A DNA stretch of 64,000 nucleotides from Leptospira abararensis (GTDB lineage Bacteria; Spirochaetota; Leptospiria; Leptospirales; Leptospiraceae). How positions within the stretch are numbered: position 1 is the stretch's first letter; the number at the start of each line of letters is the position of its first letter. The translations under genes were made by a program, and so were the position numbers. The notes beneath the pieces are model-generated. The model did not search any database and had not been told where the DNA came from. It saw only the letters and a list, made by a program, of their open reading frames with translations. Location: positions 1 through 64,000 of the forward strand of contig NZ_JAFFPR010000006.1 of NCBI RefSeq assembly GCF_016918735.1, read 5' to 3'. This document shows, one piece after another, positions 8,279 through 16,391 of this stretch.

Positions 8279-9981
8279 TCGTAATGATACTCGGCGCCGT
8301 ATTTATGTTAGCGGTTTCTATTTTTATCCATGAATTGGGGCACCTCTTATGTGGGAAATTGGTCGGAGTGGAAGCTCGGATTTTTTCGTTAGGTTATGGA
8401 AAAGGGATTTGGAAAAAAAGGATTGGGAAAACCATCTACCAAATCACCGCTATCCCCATCGGGGGCTATGTTCTTTTCCGTGGAGATGACTATAGCAAAA
8501 ACAAAAAACCAAGGCAAGGGGATTTACTTTCCACTCCACCACTTCGCAGAATGATTCCTGTCCTTGGAGGTCCGTTCGCCAATTTAGTGTTAGGTTTTGT
8601 TTTATTGTTTATTTTGGAACTATCGGGAGACAGTCCTTCTTCCAATCGTATTTTTATCGAAGATGCCAGTAAAGTATCCAGTCCAGCTTATTCTGCGGGC
8701 CTTCGGACAGGGGACCAAATAATCTCTGTTAATGGCAAAAATACAGAAAGTTTCGAGGATATATTCACCAACGTGAGTTTGACTTCTGGGGATCCTTTGG
8801 AAGTCACTTTCAAAAGAAAAGAAGAAACAAAAACCGTACAAATTGTACCCAATCTGTATTCTGCTGGCGGTCATCCCACAATTGGTGTGATGCCTTACGG
8901 CGAAAGGCGAGTGGTGGCAACCTTTACCTACGGGGAACAGATTAGCCATTTTATGGCGAACTTACTCGATCGTGATGATAAATCTTCTCTTTACTTCCAA
9001 GAAAAAATCGAAGAAAGAAAGGATGAAATTCCAGAAGAAATCTTAAAACATAGAGAGATCCAAGAAAGAGAAAAATCTCTTCGTAGGCGTGCCCTCTCTT
9101 TTTTGAAAGATGGGGATATGATTTTACAAGTGGCTGGTGTGGATGTTCATACCGTCCCTGAATTACAAACGGAACTAGGCAAACACCAAGGAAAAACAAT
9201 TCCAGTCATTGTGGAAAGAAAAACCTATCCACTCCTCACACCTTGGGCCACAGAAACTGTGACCATCCAAATACCTGTGTTAGGTGCGAACGTATTTGAG
9301 TTTTGGGATATCAAACATCCAAAATTTTCAGAATTAGGAATTTCTTACTTTCGATTGGATAGTTACGATGCCGAAATTGAGAATCGACTTTCGAATCTAA
9401 AAATCCAAGACAAAATTTTTGATAAGGCGGACTCTTTTTCTGAATATTTGAAAAACAATTCAGGAAGAAAAGATATCTGGATTGGAAATATGAAGTATTC
9501 GGCAGATGTCAATCTGAAACCTATTGGACTTTTGGGTTTCAGAGCTTCGATGAAATTTGAAGCCGAGAAGTTACAGAAAGAATCAACCATATACTCTTCG
9601 TTTATTGGTGCTTCCAATAAAGTGTATGAAAATGTATCCACTACCTTAAAAGGAATAGGGATGTTGTTTTCTGGACTTCTTTCTCCCAAAGAAAATTTAT
9701 CTGGCCCGATTGGGATTGTACAAATAGCGGGAATCAGTTTGGAATATGGTTGGGTGACCTACCTTGACTTTGTTGCCAAAATTTCCCTAGCGCTTATGGT
9801 AATGAATTTGTTACCCATCCCTATGGCTGACGGCGGACATATTGTACTTTATGCTTATGAAGCCATTACGGGAAGACCACTCCCGAGAAAGGCAATTGAA
9901 GCCATCTTCCGAGTGGGATTTTTCTTTCTCATTGGTCTTGGACTTTATGTTTCCTTCAATGATGTGATGCGTATTTTTTAA
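8275..9981 (+). CDS. rseP: RseP/MmpA-family site-2 zinc metalloprotease
   Basis: Intramembrane protease that clips membrane-spanning substrates such as anti-sigma factors. The zinc motif HELGH lies in the first membrane segment (about 19-23) and the third ligand is in NLLPIPMADGGH near the C-terminus (about 511-522). That motif normally reads LDGG; here the residue before the Asp is Ala, but the Asp is kept. At 568 residues it is longer than the usual about 450. Two PDZ-like segments are visible (PAYSAGLRTGDQIISVNG near 140, and a second around 275-330), with an extended soluble insertion after them. Confidence 0.95.
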   Translation: MIVMILGAVFMLAVSIFIHELGHLLCGKLVGVEARIFSLGYGKGIWKKRIGKTIYQITAIPIGGYVLFRGDDYSKNKKPRQGDLLSTPPLRRMIPVLGGPFANLVLGFVLLFILELSGDSPSSNRIFIEDASKVSSPAYSAGLRTGDQIISVNGKNTESFEDIFTNVSLTSGDPLEVTFKRKEETKTVQIVPNLYSAGGHPTIGVMPYGERRVVATFTYGEQISHFMANLLDRDDKSSLYFQEKIEERKDEIPEEILKHREIQEREKSLRRRALSFLKDGDMILQVAGVDVHTVPELQTELGKHQGKTIPVIVERKTYPLLTPWATETVTIQIPVLGANVFEFWDIKHPKFSELGISYFRLDSYDAEIENRLSNLKIQDKIFDKADSFSEYLKNNSGRKDIWIGNMKYSADVNLKPIGLLGFRASMKFEAEKLQKESTIYSSFIGASNKVYENVSTTLKGIGMLFSGLLSPKENLSGPIGIVQIAGISLEYGWVTYLDFVAKISLALMVMNLLPIPMADGGHIVLYAYEAITGRPLPRKAIEAIFRVGFFFLIGLGLYVSFNDVMRIF

Positions 9982-10024
9982 TTTTTGTTTTTACAATTGA
10001 TCTATAAATTTAAGAGAAATATCG

Positions 10025-11785
10025 ATGAAAGCTAGTTCCTATTTAATTCCAACTGCAAAAGAAGATCCGCAAGATGCCGTGGTGGCATCGCATAAGTTGA
10101 TGATGAGGGCGGGTCTCGTTCGTAAATCTGCTGCAGGTCTCTATTCCTATTTGCCATTAGGGCTTCGTATCTTAAAAAAAATTGAAGGGATCGTTCGTTC
10201 TGAAATGGACAAAGCAGGGGCCTTGGAATTCCAACTTCCGATTTTAACGCCGAGCGAAATTTGGAAAGAGTCGGGCCGATGGGATAAAATGGGAAAAGAG
10301 ATGTTTCGTTTGAAAGATCGTCATGACAATGAAAGTTGCCTTGGTCCCACTCATGAAGAATCCTTTTGTGTTCTCGTGAAACCCATGGTTCGCTCTTATA
10401 AAGACCTTCCCATTAATGTCTATCAAATCCATACAAAGTTTCGAGATGAAATTCGTCCGCGTTTTGGAGTGATTCGTTCCCGTGAATTTACGATGAAGGA
10501 TGCTTACTCCTTCCATTTGGATGATGAATCCTTGGATAAAACCTACCAGACTATGCGGAGAACTTATAGAAGAATTTTTGCTGGGATGGGACTTACTACA
10601 ATTCCTGTGCAAGCGGATTCTGGAAATATGGGTGGATCTGCTTCTGAAGAATTTATGGTCGTCTCACCTATTGGAGAAGAGACACTCACCATTTGTCCTT
10701 CTTGTCAGTATTCTGGAAATATTGAAAAAACTCCTGTGATTTTAAGCCCAAAGACCAGCAAACAACCGTTTGCCGGTTCGGAAAAAATCCATACACCTTC
10801 CAAAAAAACTATCACAGAAGTGGCGGAGTTTCTAAAGACAAAAGAAGAAAATTTACTGAAAGCTGTTGCTCTATGGGCTGACGGAACTTATGTTCTTGTC
10901 TTTTTGGAAGGGGACCGGGAACTCAACGAAAACAAACTAAAGAATCATTTGGGTTGTAATGAACTAAGACCAATGGGTCCAAAAGAGATGGAGACTTTAG
11001 GTCTTGTTCCCGGATTCATTGGCCCAGGATTTCCTAAATCAGAAAAACTAAAAGTGGTCATTGATTCACTGATCGATTGGAATTTTGGTTATATATCGGG
11101 AGCCAATGAAATAGACCACCATACTTCTGGAACCCAAATTTCTAAGTTTTTTAAAGAAGAAGAAGTCACAAAAATCGATGTGTCGCAAGCCCAAGTGGGA
11201 GATCCTTGCCCGAGTTGCGGAACTGGCCTCACTGCGGAAAAAGGAATTGAAGTTGGTCATATCTTTAAGTTAGGTCAAAAGTACTCTAAAGCTTTTGATA
11301 TTACTGTTTTGAATGATAAGGGTAAGGCCACCACAACGACTATGGGTTGTTATGGGATCGGTGTGAACCGTTGTATGGCCACTGTCATCGAACAATGTAA
11401 TGACGAGAAAGGAATTTATTGGCCTGTCTCTATAGCTCCATTTACTGTCTGTTTGGTGAGTATTGCTAAAAACCCAGAGGACATTGCAAAAATTGAATCT
11501 ATCTACAAAGCTTTAGTGGCTTCCGGGATCGAAGTCCTTTGGGATGATCGTGACCTGGGCCCAGGTTTTAAGTTCAAAGATTCGGAGCTTATTGGTTTTC
11601 CCATCCGTCTCACACTGGGAAAAGGATTTTTAGAGAAGGGTGAGATCACTATCCTTGATCGTAAATCCATGGCAGAAGAAACAGTAACCTTCACTACCAA
11701 TGAAGATTTGGTGGGGAAACTCACGAAACAAATCCACGGACTTCGAGAAACATTACAAAAGGCAGTGGAACAAGCGGGAACATGA
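10025..11785 (+). CDS. proS: Prolyl-tRNA synthetase (bacterial type)
   Basis: Charges tRNA-Pro. This is the long bacterial class II form (586 residues) with the YbaK-like editing insertion between motifs 2 and 3. Visible signatures are MRAGLVRKSAAGLYSYLPLG near the N-terminus, CLGPTHEESFC, the motif 2 segment FRDEIRPRFGVIRSREF, and TMGCYGIGVNR for motif 3. The zinc-like CPSCQYSG at about 226 and CPSCGTG also appear. The C-terminal anticodon domain is intact. The 43 bp gap to rseP has no strong terminator. Confidence 0.97.
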   Translation: MKASSYLIPTAKEDPQDAVVASHKLMMRAGLVRKSAAGLYSYLPLGLRILKKIEGIVRSEMDKAGALEFQLPILTPSEIWKESGRWDKMGKEMFRLKDRHDNESCLGPTHEESFCVLVKPMVRSYKDLPINVYQIHTKFRDEIRPRFGVIRSREFTMKDAYSFHLDDESLDKTYQTMRRTYRRIFAGMGLTTIPVQADSGNMGGSASEEFMVVSPIGEETLTICPSCQYSGNIEKTPVILSPKTSKQPFAGSEKIHTPSKKTITEVAEFLKTKEENLLKAVALWADGTYVLVFLEGDRELNENKLKNHLGCNELRPMGPKEMETLGLVPGFIGPGFPKSEKLKVVIDSLIDWNFGYISGANEIDHHTSGTQISKFFKEEEVTKIDVSQAQVGDPCPSCGTGLTAEKGIEVGHIFKLGQKYSKAFDITVLNDKGKATTTTMGCYGIGVNRCMATVIEQCNDEKGIYWPVSIAPFTVCLVSIAKNPEDIAKIESIYKALVASGIEVLWDDRDLGPGFKFKDSELIGFPIRLTLGKGFLEKGEITILDRKSMAEETVTFTTNEDLVGKLTKQIHGLRETLQKAVEQAGT

Positions 11786-11859
11786 ACTTCTTTGGATTTT
11801 TTCTTTAGAACCAGGAGAAAGGATGGTCGGAATGGTGGCTTTGTGATAGAAGGAAGCCA

Positions 11860-11936
11860 TTGGGTGGCGGGTCTAGTTCCCCACCCTCTGATCAGGGCGG
11901 GGAGAGTATACCCAAAAACCCCCACCCCCCACCCAA
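11860..11936. repeat. Second GC-rich structured intergenic element
   Basis: A 77-base G/C-rich block in the 190 bp between proS and trpB. It is bounded by a perfect 8-bp inverted repeat (TTGGGTGG 11860-11867, CCACCCAA 11929-11936). Inside is a strong hairpin (11878-11887 with 11894-11903, one A-C mismatch, 6-base loop), then a C-run around 11918-11934. The layout matches that of the element at 2185-2302 although the sequence differs. No ribosome-binding site or U-tract belongs to it. Open frames crossing it lack coding character. Confidence 0.55.
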
Positions 11937-11978
11937 GAAGCAGTTTTCATATTCGCCTATTCCCGTATCTTGGGATAT

Positions 11979-13169
11979 ATGGGCAAAAACCTACCTGGAT
12001 ATTTTGGTGAATTCGGCGGCCGTTACTCTCCTGAAATTTTAACGGAAGCACTAGAAGAACTTGAATCCACCTATCAAAAGTTAAAGAAAAGTAAGAAGTT
12101 CAAAAAAGAACTTGAATACTATTTGCGGAACTATGTCGGAAGACCTAGTCCACTTACCTATGCAGAACGTCTCACCAAACATTGGGGAGGTGCTCGTATC
12201 TGGCTCAAACGCGAAGATCTAAATCATACAGGTGCTCATAAAATTAATAATGCCATAGGACAGGCGCTCATTGCTCGTTTTATGGGTAAAAAAAGAATCA
12301 TTGCCGAAACTGGCGCGGGCCAACATGGCCTTGCTACCGCCACTGTAGGTGCTATGTTTGGAATGGAAACAGTTGTCTATATGGGGGCAGTGGATGTCCA
12401 AAGACAAAACCTCAATGCCAAAAAAATTGAGATGTTAGGTGCCAAAATCCTTCCGGTCACAGCAGGTGAGGCTACACTCAAAGAAGCCACTAGCGAAGCG
12501 ATGCGAGACTGGGCACTCAATGTTTCAACCACACATTATATCGTTGGTTCGGCCATTGGCCCACATCCATTCCCTACGATCGTTCGTGATTTACAAGCGG
12601 TCATTGGAAAGGAAGCAAAGGCGCAATTTAAAAAGGAAAATAAAAAACTTCCAAGTGCGATTGTTGCCTGTGTCGGGGGAGGATCAAATGCGATCGGAAT
12701 GTTTCATGCTTTTCTAAAAGATAAACATGTTGCCATTTACGGAGCGGAAGCGGGCGGCCTTGGTCCAAAACCGGGAGAACACTCCGCTACTTTGACCTAT
12801 GGCAAAATAGGATTTTTACACGGTACAAAAACCTTAATCATCCAAGATGAATTCGGTCAAATTGTACCAGCACATTCTGTTTCTGCTGGCCTTGATTATC
12901 CGGGAGTGGGACCAGAACATGCCTTTCTTTCCCAAACAGGAAGAGTCGACTACCGAATGGTGACAGACGAACAAGCATTAGACTGCTTTTTGGAAGTCAC
13001 TCGGATCGAAGGAATTATCCCTGCGTTAGAAACAGCTCATGCCTTTCATGTGGCTCGGGATGTGGCAAAGGACCTGGGAAAGAAAAAGGATTTAATCATT
13101 TGTCTTTCTGGTCGAGGTGATAAGGACGTTACAGAAGTGTTGCGATTGTTAGGTGAAAGAAGTAAATGA
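11979..13169 (+). CDS. trpB: Tryptophan synthase beta chain
   Basis: PLP enzyme that joins indole and serine to give tryptophan, in an alpha2-beta2 complex with TrpA. The N-terminus GYFGEFGGRYSPEIL, the PLP-lysine segment LNHTGAHKINNA, and GAGQHGLATA are diagnostic, as is the phosphate-binding CVGGGSNAIGMF. The ATG at 11979 gives 396 residues; an in-frame TTG at 11970 would add three. Neither start has a clear ribosome-binding site. The reading frame overlaps trpA by 4 bp. Confidence 0.97.
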   Translation: MGKNLPGYFGEFGGRYSPEILTEALEELESTYQKLKKSKKFKKELEYYLRNYVGRPSPLTYAERLTKHWGGARIWLKREDLNHTGAHKINNAIGQALIARFMGKKRIIAETGAGQHGLATATVGAMFGMETVVYMGAVDVQRQNLNAKKIEMLGAKILPVTAGEATLKEATSEAMRDWALNVSTTHYIVGSAIGPHPFPTIVRDLQAVIGKEAKAQFKKENKKLPSAIVACVGGGSNAIGMFHAFLKDKHVAIYGAEAGGLGPKPGEHSATLTYGKIGFLHGTKTLIIQDEFGQIVPAHSVSAGLDYPGVGPEHAFLSQTGRVDYRMVTDEQALDCFLEVTRIEGIIPALETAHAFHVARDVAKDLGKKKDLIICLSGRGDKDVTEVLRLLGERSK

Positions 13170-13966
13170 GTAAAATTAAATCACTATTCGAGAGTGGGAA
13201 ATTTAAATCCGCTTTTATTCCTTACTTTACTCTAGGGGATCCAAACTATAATGACTCTATCGAATTTGGAAAAACCATTTTAGATAACGGGGCCGATATT
13301 TTGGAACTCGGAATTCCTTTTTCTGATCCGGTTGCCGATGGCCCAGTCATCCAAAGGGCTGTGGCGCGCTCCTTAAAGAATTCCTTTTCCTTTGAGGAAC
13401 TCTTTCGAGTGACAAAAGCCATTCATGACCACAAACCCGAAACTCCTCTTGTCTATCTAACTTATTTCAATCCTATCTATCATTGTGGGATTACCAGGTT
13501 TTTAGATCGTGCAAAAGAGTCTGGGATCATTGGACTTGTGATTCCCGATTTGCCATTTGACACTGCGGAAAGCGAAACTTTATTTCGAGAGCTAAAGGTT
13601 CGAGATATGGATTTGATCCATTTGGTGACTCCTGCTTCCGAAAAAAAGAGAATCCAGGCTCTAACCAAAACATCCTCAGGTTTCATTTATTATGTTACCT
13701 CTTTTGGTGTTACGGGGGAGAGGCGTGAGTTCTCCGTGGATTTGCAGGAAAGAATCCGGTTTTTGAAAGAAACCATCCAATTGCCCATTTGTGCTGGGTT
13801 TGGAATCTCTACCCCAGACCAAGCCAACCAAATTTCGCAGTATGCAGATGGGATTATCATAGGTTCTGCCATCCAAAGGATCATTGAAGAAAACGGATCG
13901 GATCGTTCGAAGGCTATTTCTGCATTGGCAGATTACATTTCGAAGATCAGAACATCGATTTCCTAA
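13166..13966 (+). CDS. trpA: Tryptophan synthase alpha chain
   Basis: Cleaves indole-3-glycerol phosphate to indole, which is channelled to TrpB. The TIM-barrel signatures are LELGIPFSDPVADGPVIQRA with the catalytic Glu and Asp, YLTYFNPIY and VIPDLPFDTAE. The phosphate loop includes YYVTSFGVTGER and CAGFGISTPDQA. Length 266 is normal. No other trp genes are in the window, so trpBA stands apart from the rest of the pathway here. Confidence 0.96.
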   Translation: MSKIKSLFESGKFKSAFIPYFTLGDPNYNDSIEFGKTILDNGADILELGIPFSDPVADGPVIQRAVARSLKNSFSFEELFRVTKAIHDHKPETPLVYLTYFNPIYHCGITRFLDRAKESGIIGLVIPDLPFDTAESETLFRELKVRDMDLIHLVTPASEKKRIQALTKTSSGFIYYVTSFGVTGERREFSVDLQERIRFLKETIQLPICAGFGISTPDQANQISQYADGIIIGSAIQRIIEENGSDRSKAISALADYISKIRTSIS

Positions 13967-13996
13967 ATTTTTTTCCTCTATCTATCAAAAACATTT

Positions 13997-14055
13997 GAGT
14001 CTCTTTAAAAAATTCGGGAAAATGGTCGGAAATTCCCAAACGAATAAAGAGGCTC
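13997..14055 (+). promoter_or_regulatory. Long hairpin burying the cyclase ribosome-binding site
   Basis: GAGTCTCTTTA (13997-14007) pairs with TAAAGAGGCTC (14045-14055) over 11 base pairs including one G-U. Inside, TTC and GGGAA (14013-14020) pair with TTCCC and GAA (14033-14044), with a small bulge. The Shine-Dalgarno stretch AAAGAGG (14046-14052) just before the ATG at 14057 is wholly in the 3' arm. No U-tract follows, so it is not an intrinsic terminator of trpA. Confidence 0.6.
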
Positions 14056-14056
14056 T

Positions 14057-16384
14057 ATGTCCGACAAAGAATCAAAATCGCTTTCGATTTTGGACTATCT
14101 CAGTGTTACCGTTGCCGCACTAGGAACACTTGGTGTGATCATTTCTGTCGTAATGACAGGGTGGGAATACGAATTTTCCTTCCTTATTGGCGGTTTACTC
14201 ACCCTTCTTACTTCTTCTTACTTTGTATATAAAACCATTGAAAAGGTTTCTAAAGACAAACAGAAGTCAGGTGCTATTTGGTTATCTTATGTGATCGCCA
14301 TTTTTATGTATACATTGGTCAATACCTTCCAACCTCTAAAAGATTTGGAAGAAAATTCTGTATCCACTAGGTTCCAGTTTTTACGTGGATCTAATACCAA
14401 AACCGAAAGTGAAGGGGACACGGGAAGAATTGAGTACATCCAATTCCAACCTCCAGCAAAAGCACGTAAGGATATCAATATCATTGGTATCACAACTGAA
14501 TCTCTAGAAAAACTACAAGGAACTTGGCCCTTACCTTGGAGTTATTATGCCGACATCATTGATACTTTCAAAGAATCGAATAACATTCTGATGTTCGATA
14601 TTTTCTTCGTAGATTACAAACCCGGTCAATCGGAAGAGATGGCCTCTGCTCTTCAAAAGAACCGGAATGTCCTCTTTGACTACCCTATGGAAGTCAGCGC
14701 GGAGTCCAAAGAAGCCGTTCTTAATTTAGAGAAACGAATCGACATCCTTCGAAAATTCCAACTCAAGAACGTGATCGATGAAAATGACGGAGGAATTTCC
14801 TGGGTTAAGTTCCCACAACCACCAATTGAGCCAATTGCTGAATTGTCAGCTGGTCTTGGTTTTGCGAACGTAAAAAAAGACGAGTCTGGTTTGAATCGTA
14901 AGATGCCTCTTGTTGTGAAGGTTTATAACTCGGGTAGAGACAGAGAAACAGAATATTTTCCATCCATCGACTTACTCATTGTTTGTAAATACTACGGGAT
15001 TGATGTACAAAGGGATGTAGAAGTCAATATGGGACATTATATCAAATTGTCCAATATCCCCAAAAAAATCATTCGAGAGTTTAACATTAAAGAACGTAAG
15101 TTTGAAGAAAGAGATGTGATGCAAATTCCTAATGAGAAGAGGGAAGTTGTGATTCCTATTGACTGGGAAGGACAAATGGAAATCAATTTTGTAGGAGGAA
15201 GGTATTCTTTCAAACAAAATGAAATTTTCGAAGTCACCAATGATTGGGATGCAGAATTACTAGAAGCAAATCAAATTAACAATAAAATCTTCCTTGTTGC
15301 CATGTATTATGCAACAGGTCGCGGGGCATCAAAAGACTCCCATTTATCTCCGTTTGGTGATATGTCGGGAATTGAACACCACGCACATGCAGTAAACACA
15401 ATCTTAAACCAAGACTTTTTGGCCACAGTACCAAATTGGGGAATTTTTCTCATTTATGTGGGACTTGGTGTGATGATTGGATTTTTGCAACCACGGATGA
15501 AAACACATATTGGATTTGCGATTATGTTGACCCAATTGTTTCTCTATGTTGTCGCTACACTTTATATTTTTCAAACCTTCAACCTTATCACCGTTCTTCC
15601 ATCGGTTATGATAGAGCAAATCGTGGTCTTTGTTGCCATCATTGGGTTTAGAATTTTAACGGAAGAGGAAAACGTTAAGTACATTCGCCAAACTTTTTCT
15701 AAATTCGTATCTAAAGACGTTGTGGATGAACTTCTCAAACACCCTGACAATTTGGCTCTGGGTGGATCCAAACGAGAAATTACCATTTTCTTTTCCGACG
15801 TTCGAGGTTTTACGACGATCTCCGAACAGTTGGGTCCAGAAGATTTGGTGAAGTTACTAAACGAATACCTTTCTGCAATGACGGACATCATCATTGAATA
15901 CAAAGGAACCATCGATAAGTATATGGGAGATGCGATCATGGCTTTTTGGGGAGCACCAGTTCCCTTGGAAGACCATGCCTACTATGCTTGCGTAGCGGCA
16001 CTTGCACAACTAGACTATTTGAAAGTTCTCCAACAGAAATGGGCGGAACGAAATGTTCCCGTGATCGATATTGGGTGTGGACTCAACTCAGGTCCAGCCG
16101 TTGTTGGAAACATGGGATCCTCTCACAGGATGGAATATACCTGTATGGGTGACACAATCAACTTAGGATCCCGATTAGAAGGGTCCAATAAAATGTACAC
16201 CACAAATGTGATTATCTCGGAGTATACTTACGAAAAAGTGAAAGACCGAGTAGTCACTCGGGAACTTGATTTAGTGCGAGTAAAAGGAAAAACCCAGCCT
16301 GTTCGGATTTACGAATTGCTTGGAATCACAAACCCAGAAGATATGGAGAAAATGAAGCGGCCTCTCCAAAAGGCGGCAACATGA
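14057..16384 (+). CDS. CHASE2-domain adenylate cyclase (class III)
   Basis: Membrane-bound enzyme expected to make cAMP. After two N-terminal membrane segments (about 12-60) comes another hydrophobic segment (73-95), then a CHASE2-type sensor (about 100-440, with TWPLPWSYYADIID). About three membrane segments follow (460-540), then the class III catalytic domain. FFSDVRGF (about 578) and DKYMGDAIMAFWGAP (about 618) hold the two metal-binding aspartates and the adenine-selecting lysine; EYTCMGDTINLGSRLE (about 692) completes the site. 775 residues. The gene sits between trpA and dxs with no obvious partner. The hairpin before it may control translation. Confidence 0.92.
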   Translation: MSDKESKSLSILDYLSVTVAALGTLGVIISVVMTGWEYEFSFLIGGLLTLLTSSYFVYKTIEKVSKDKQKSGAIWLSYVIAIFMYTLVNTFQPLKDLEENSVSTRFQFLRGSNTKTESEGDTGRIEYIQFQPPAKARKDINIIGITTESLEKLQGTWPLPWSYYADIIDTFKESNNILMFDIFFVDYKPGQSEEMASALQKNRNVLFDYPMEVSAESKEAVLNLEKRIDILRKFQLKNVIDENDGGISWVKFPQPPIEPIAELSAGLGFANVKKDESGLNRKMPLVVKVYNSGRDRETEYFPSIDLLIVCKYYGIDVQRDVEVNMGHYIKLSNIPKKIIREFNIKERKFEERDVMQIPNEKREVVIPIDWEGQMEINFVGGRYSFKQNEIFEVTNDWDAELLEANQINNKIFLVAMYYATGRGASKDSHLSPFGDMSGIEHHAHAVNTILNQDFLATVPNWGIFLIYVGLGVMIGFLQPRMKTHIGFAIMLTQLFLYVVATLYIFQTFNLITVLPSVMIEQIVVFVAIIGFRILTEEENVKYIRQTFSKFVSKDVVDELLKHPDNLALGGSKREITIFFSDVRGFTTISEQLGPEDLVKLLNEYLSAMTDIIIEYKGTIDKYMGDAIMAFWGAPVPLEDHAYYACVAALAQLDYLKVLQQKWAERNVPVIDIGCGLNSGPAVVGNMGSSHRMEYTCMGDTINLGSRLEGSNKMYTTNVIISEYTYEKVKDRVVTRELDLVRVKGKTQPVRIYELLGITNPEDMEKMKRPLQKAAT

Positions 16385-16391
16385 AGTTTAC

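Noticed and set aside
11792..12042. Open frames between proS and trpB
   Set aside because: They run across the GC-rich element into the trpB 5' region in other frames and show no coding pattern.
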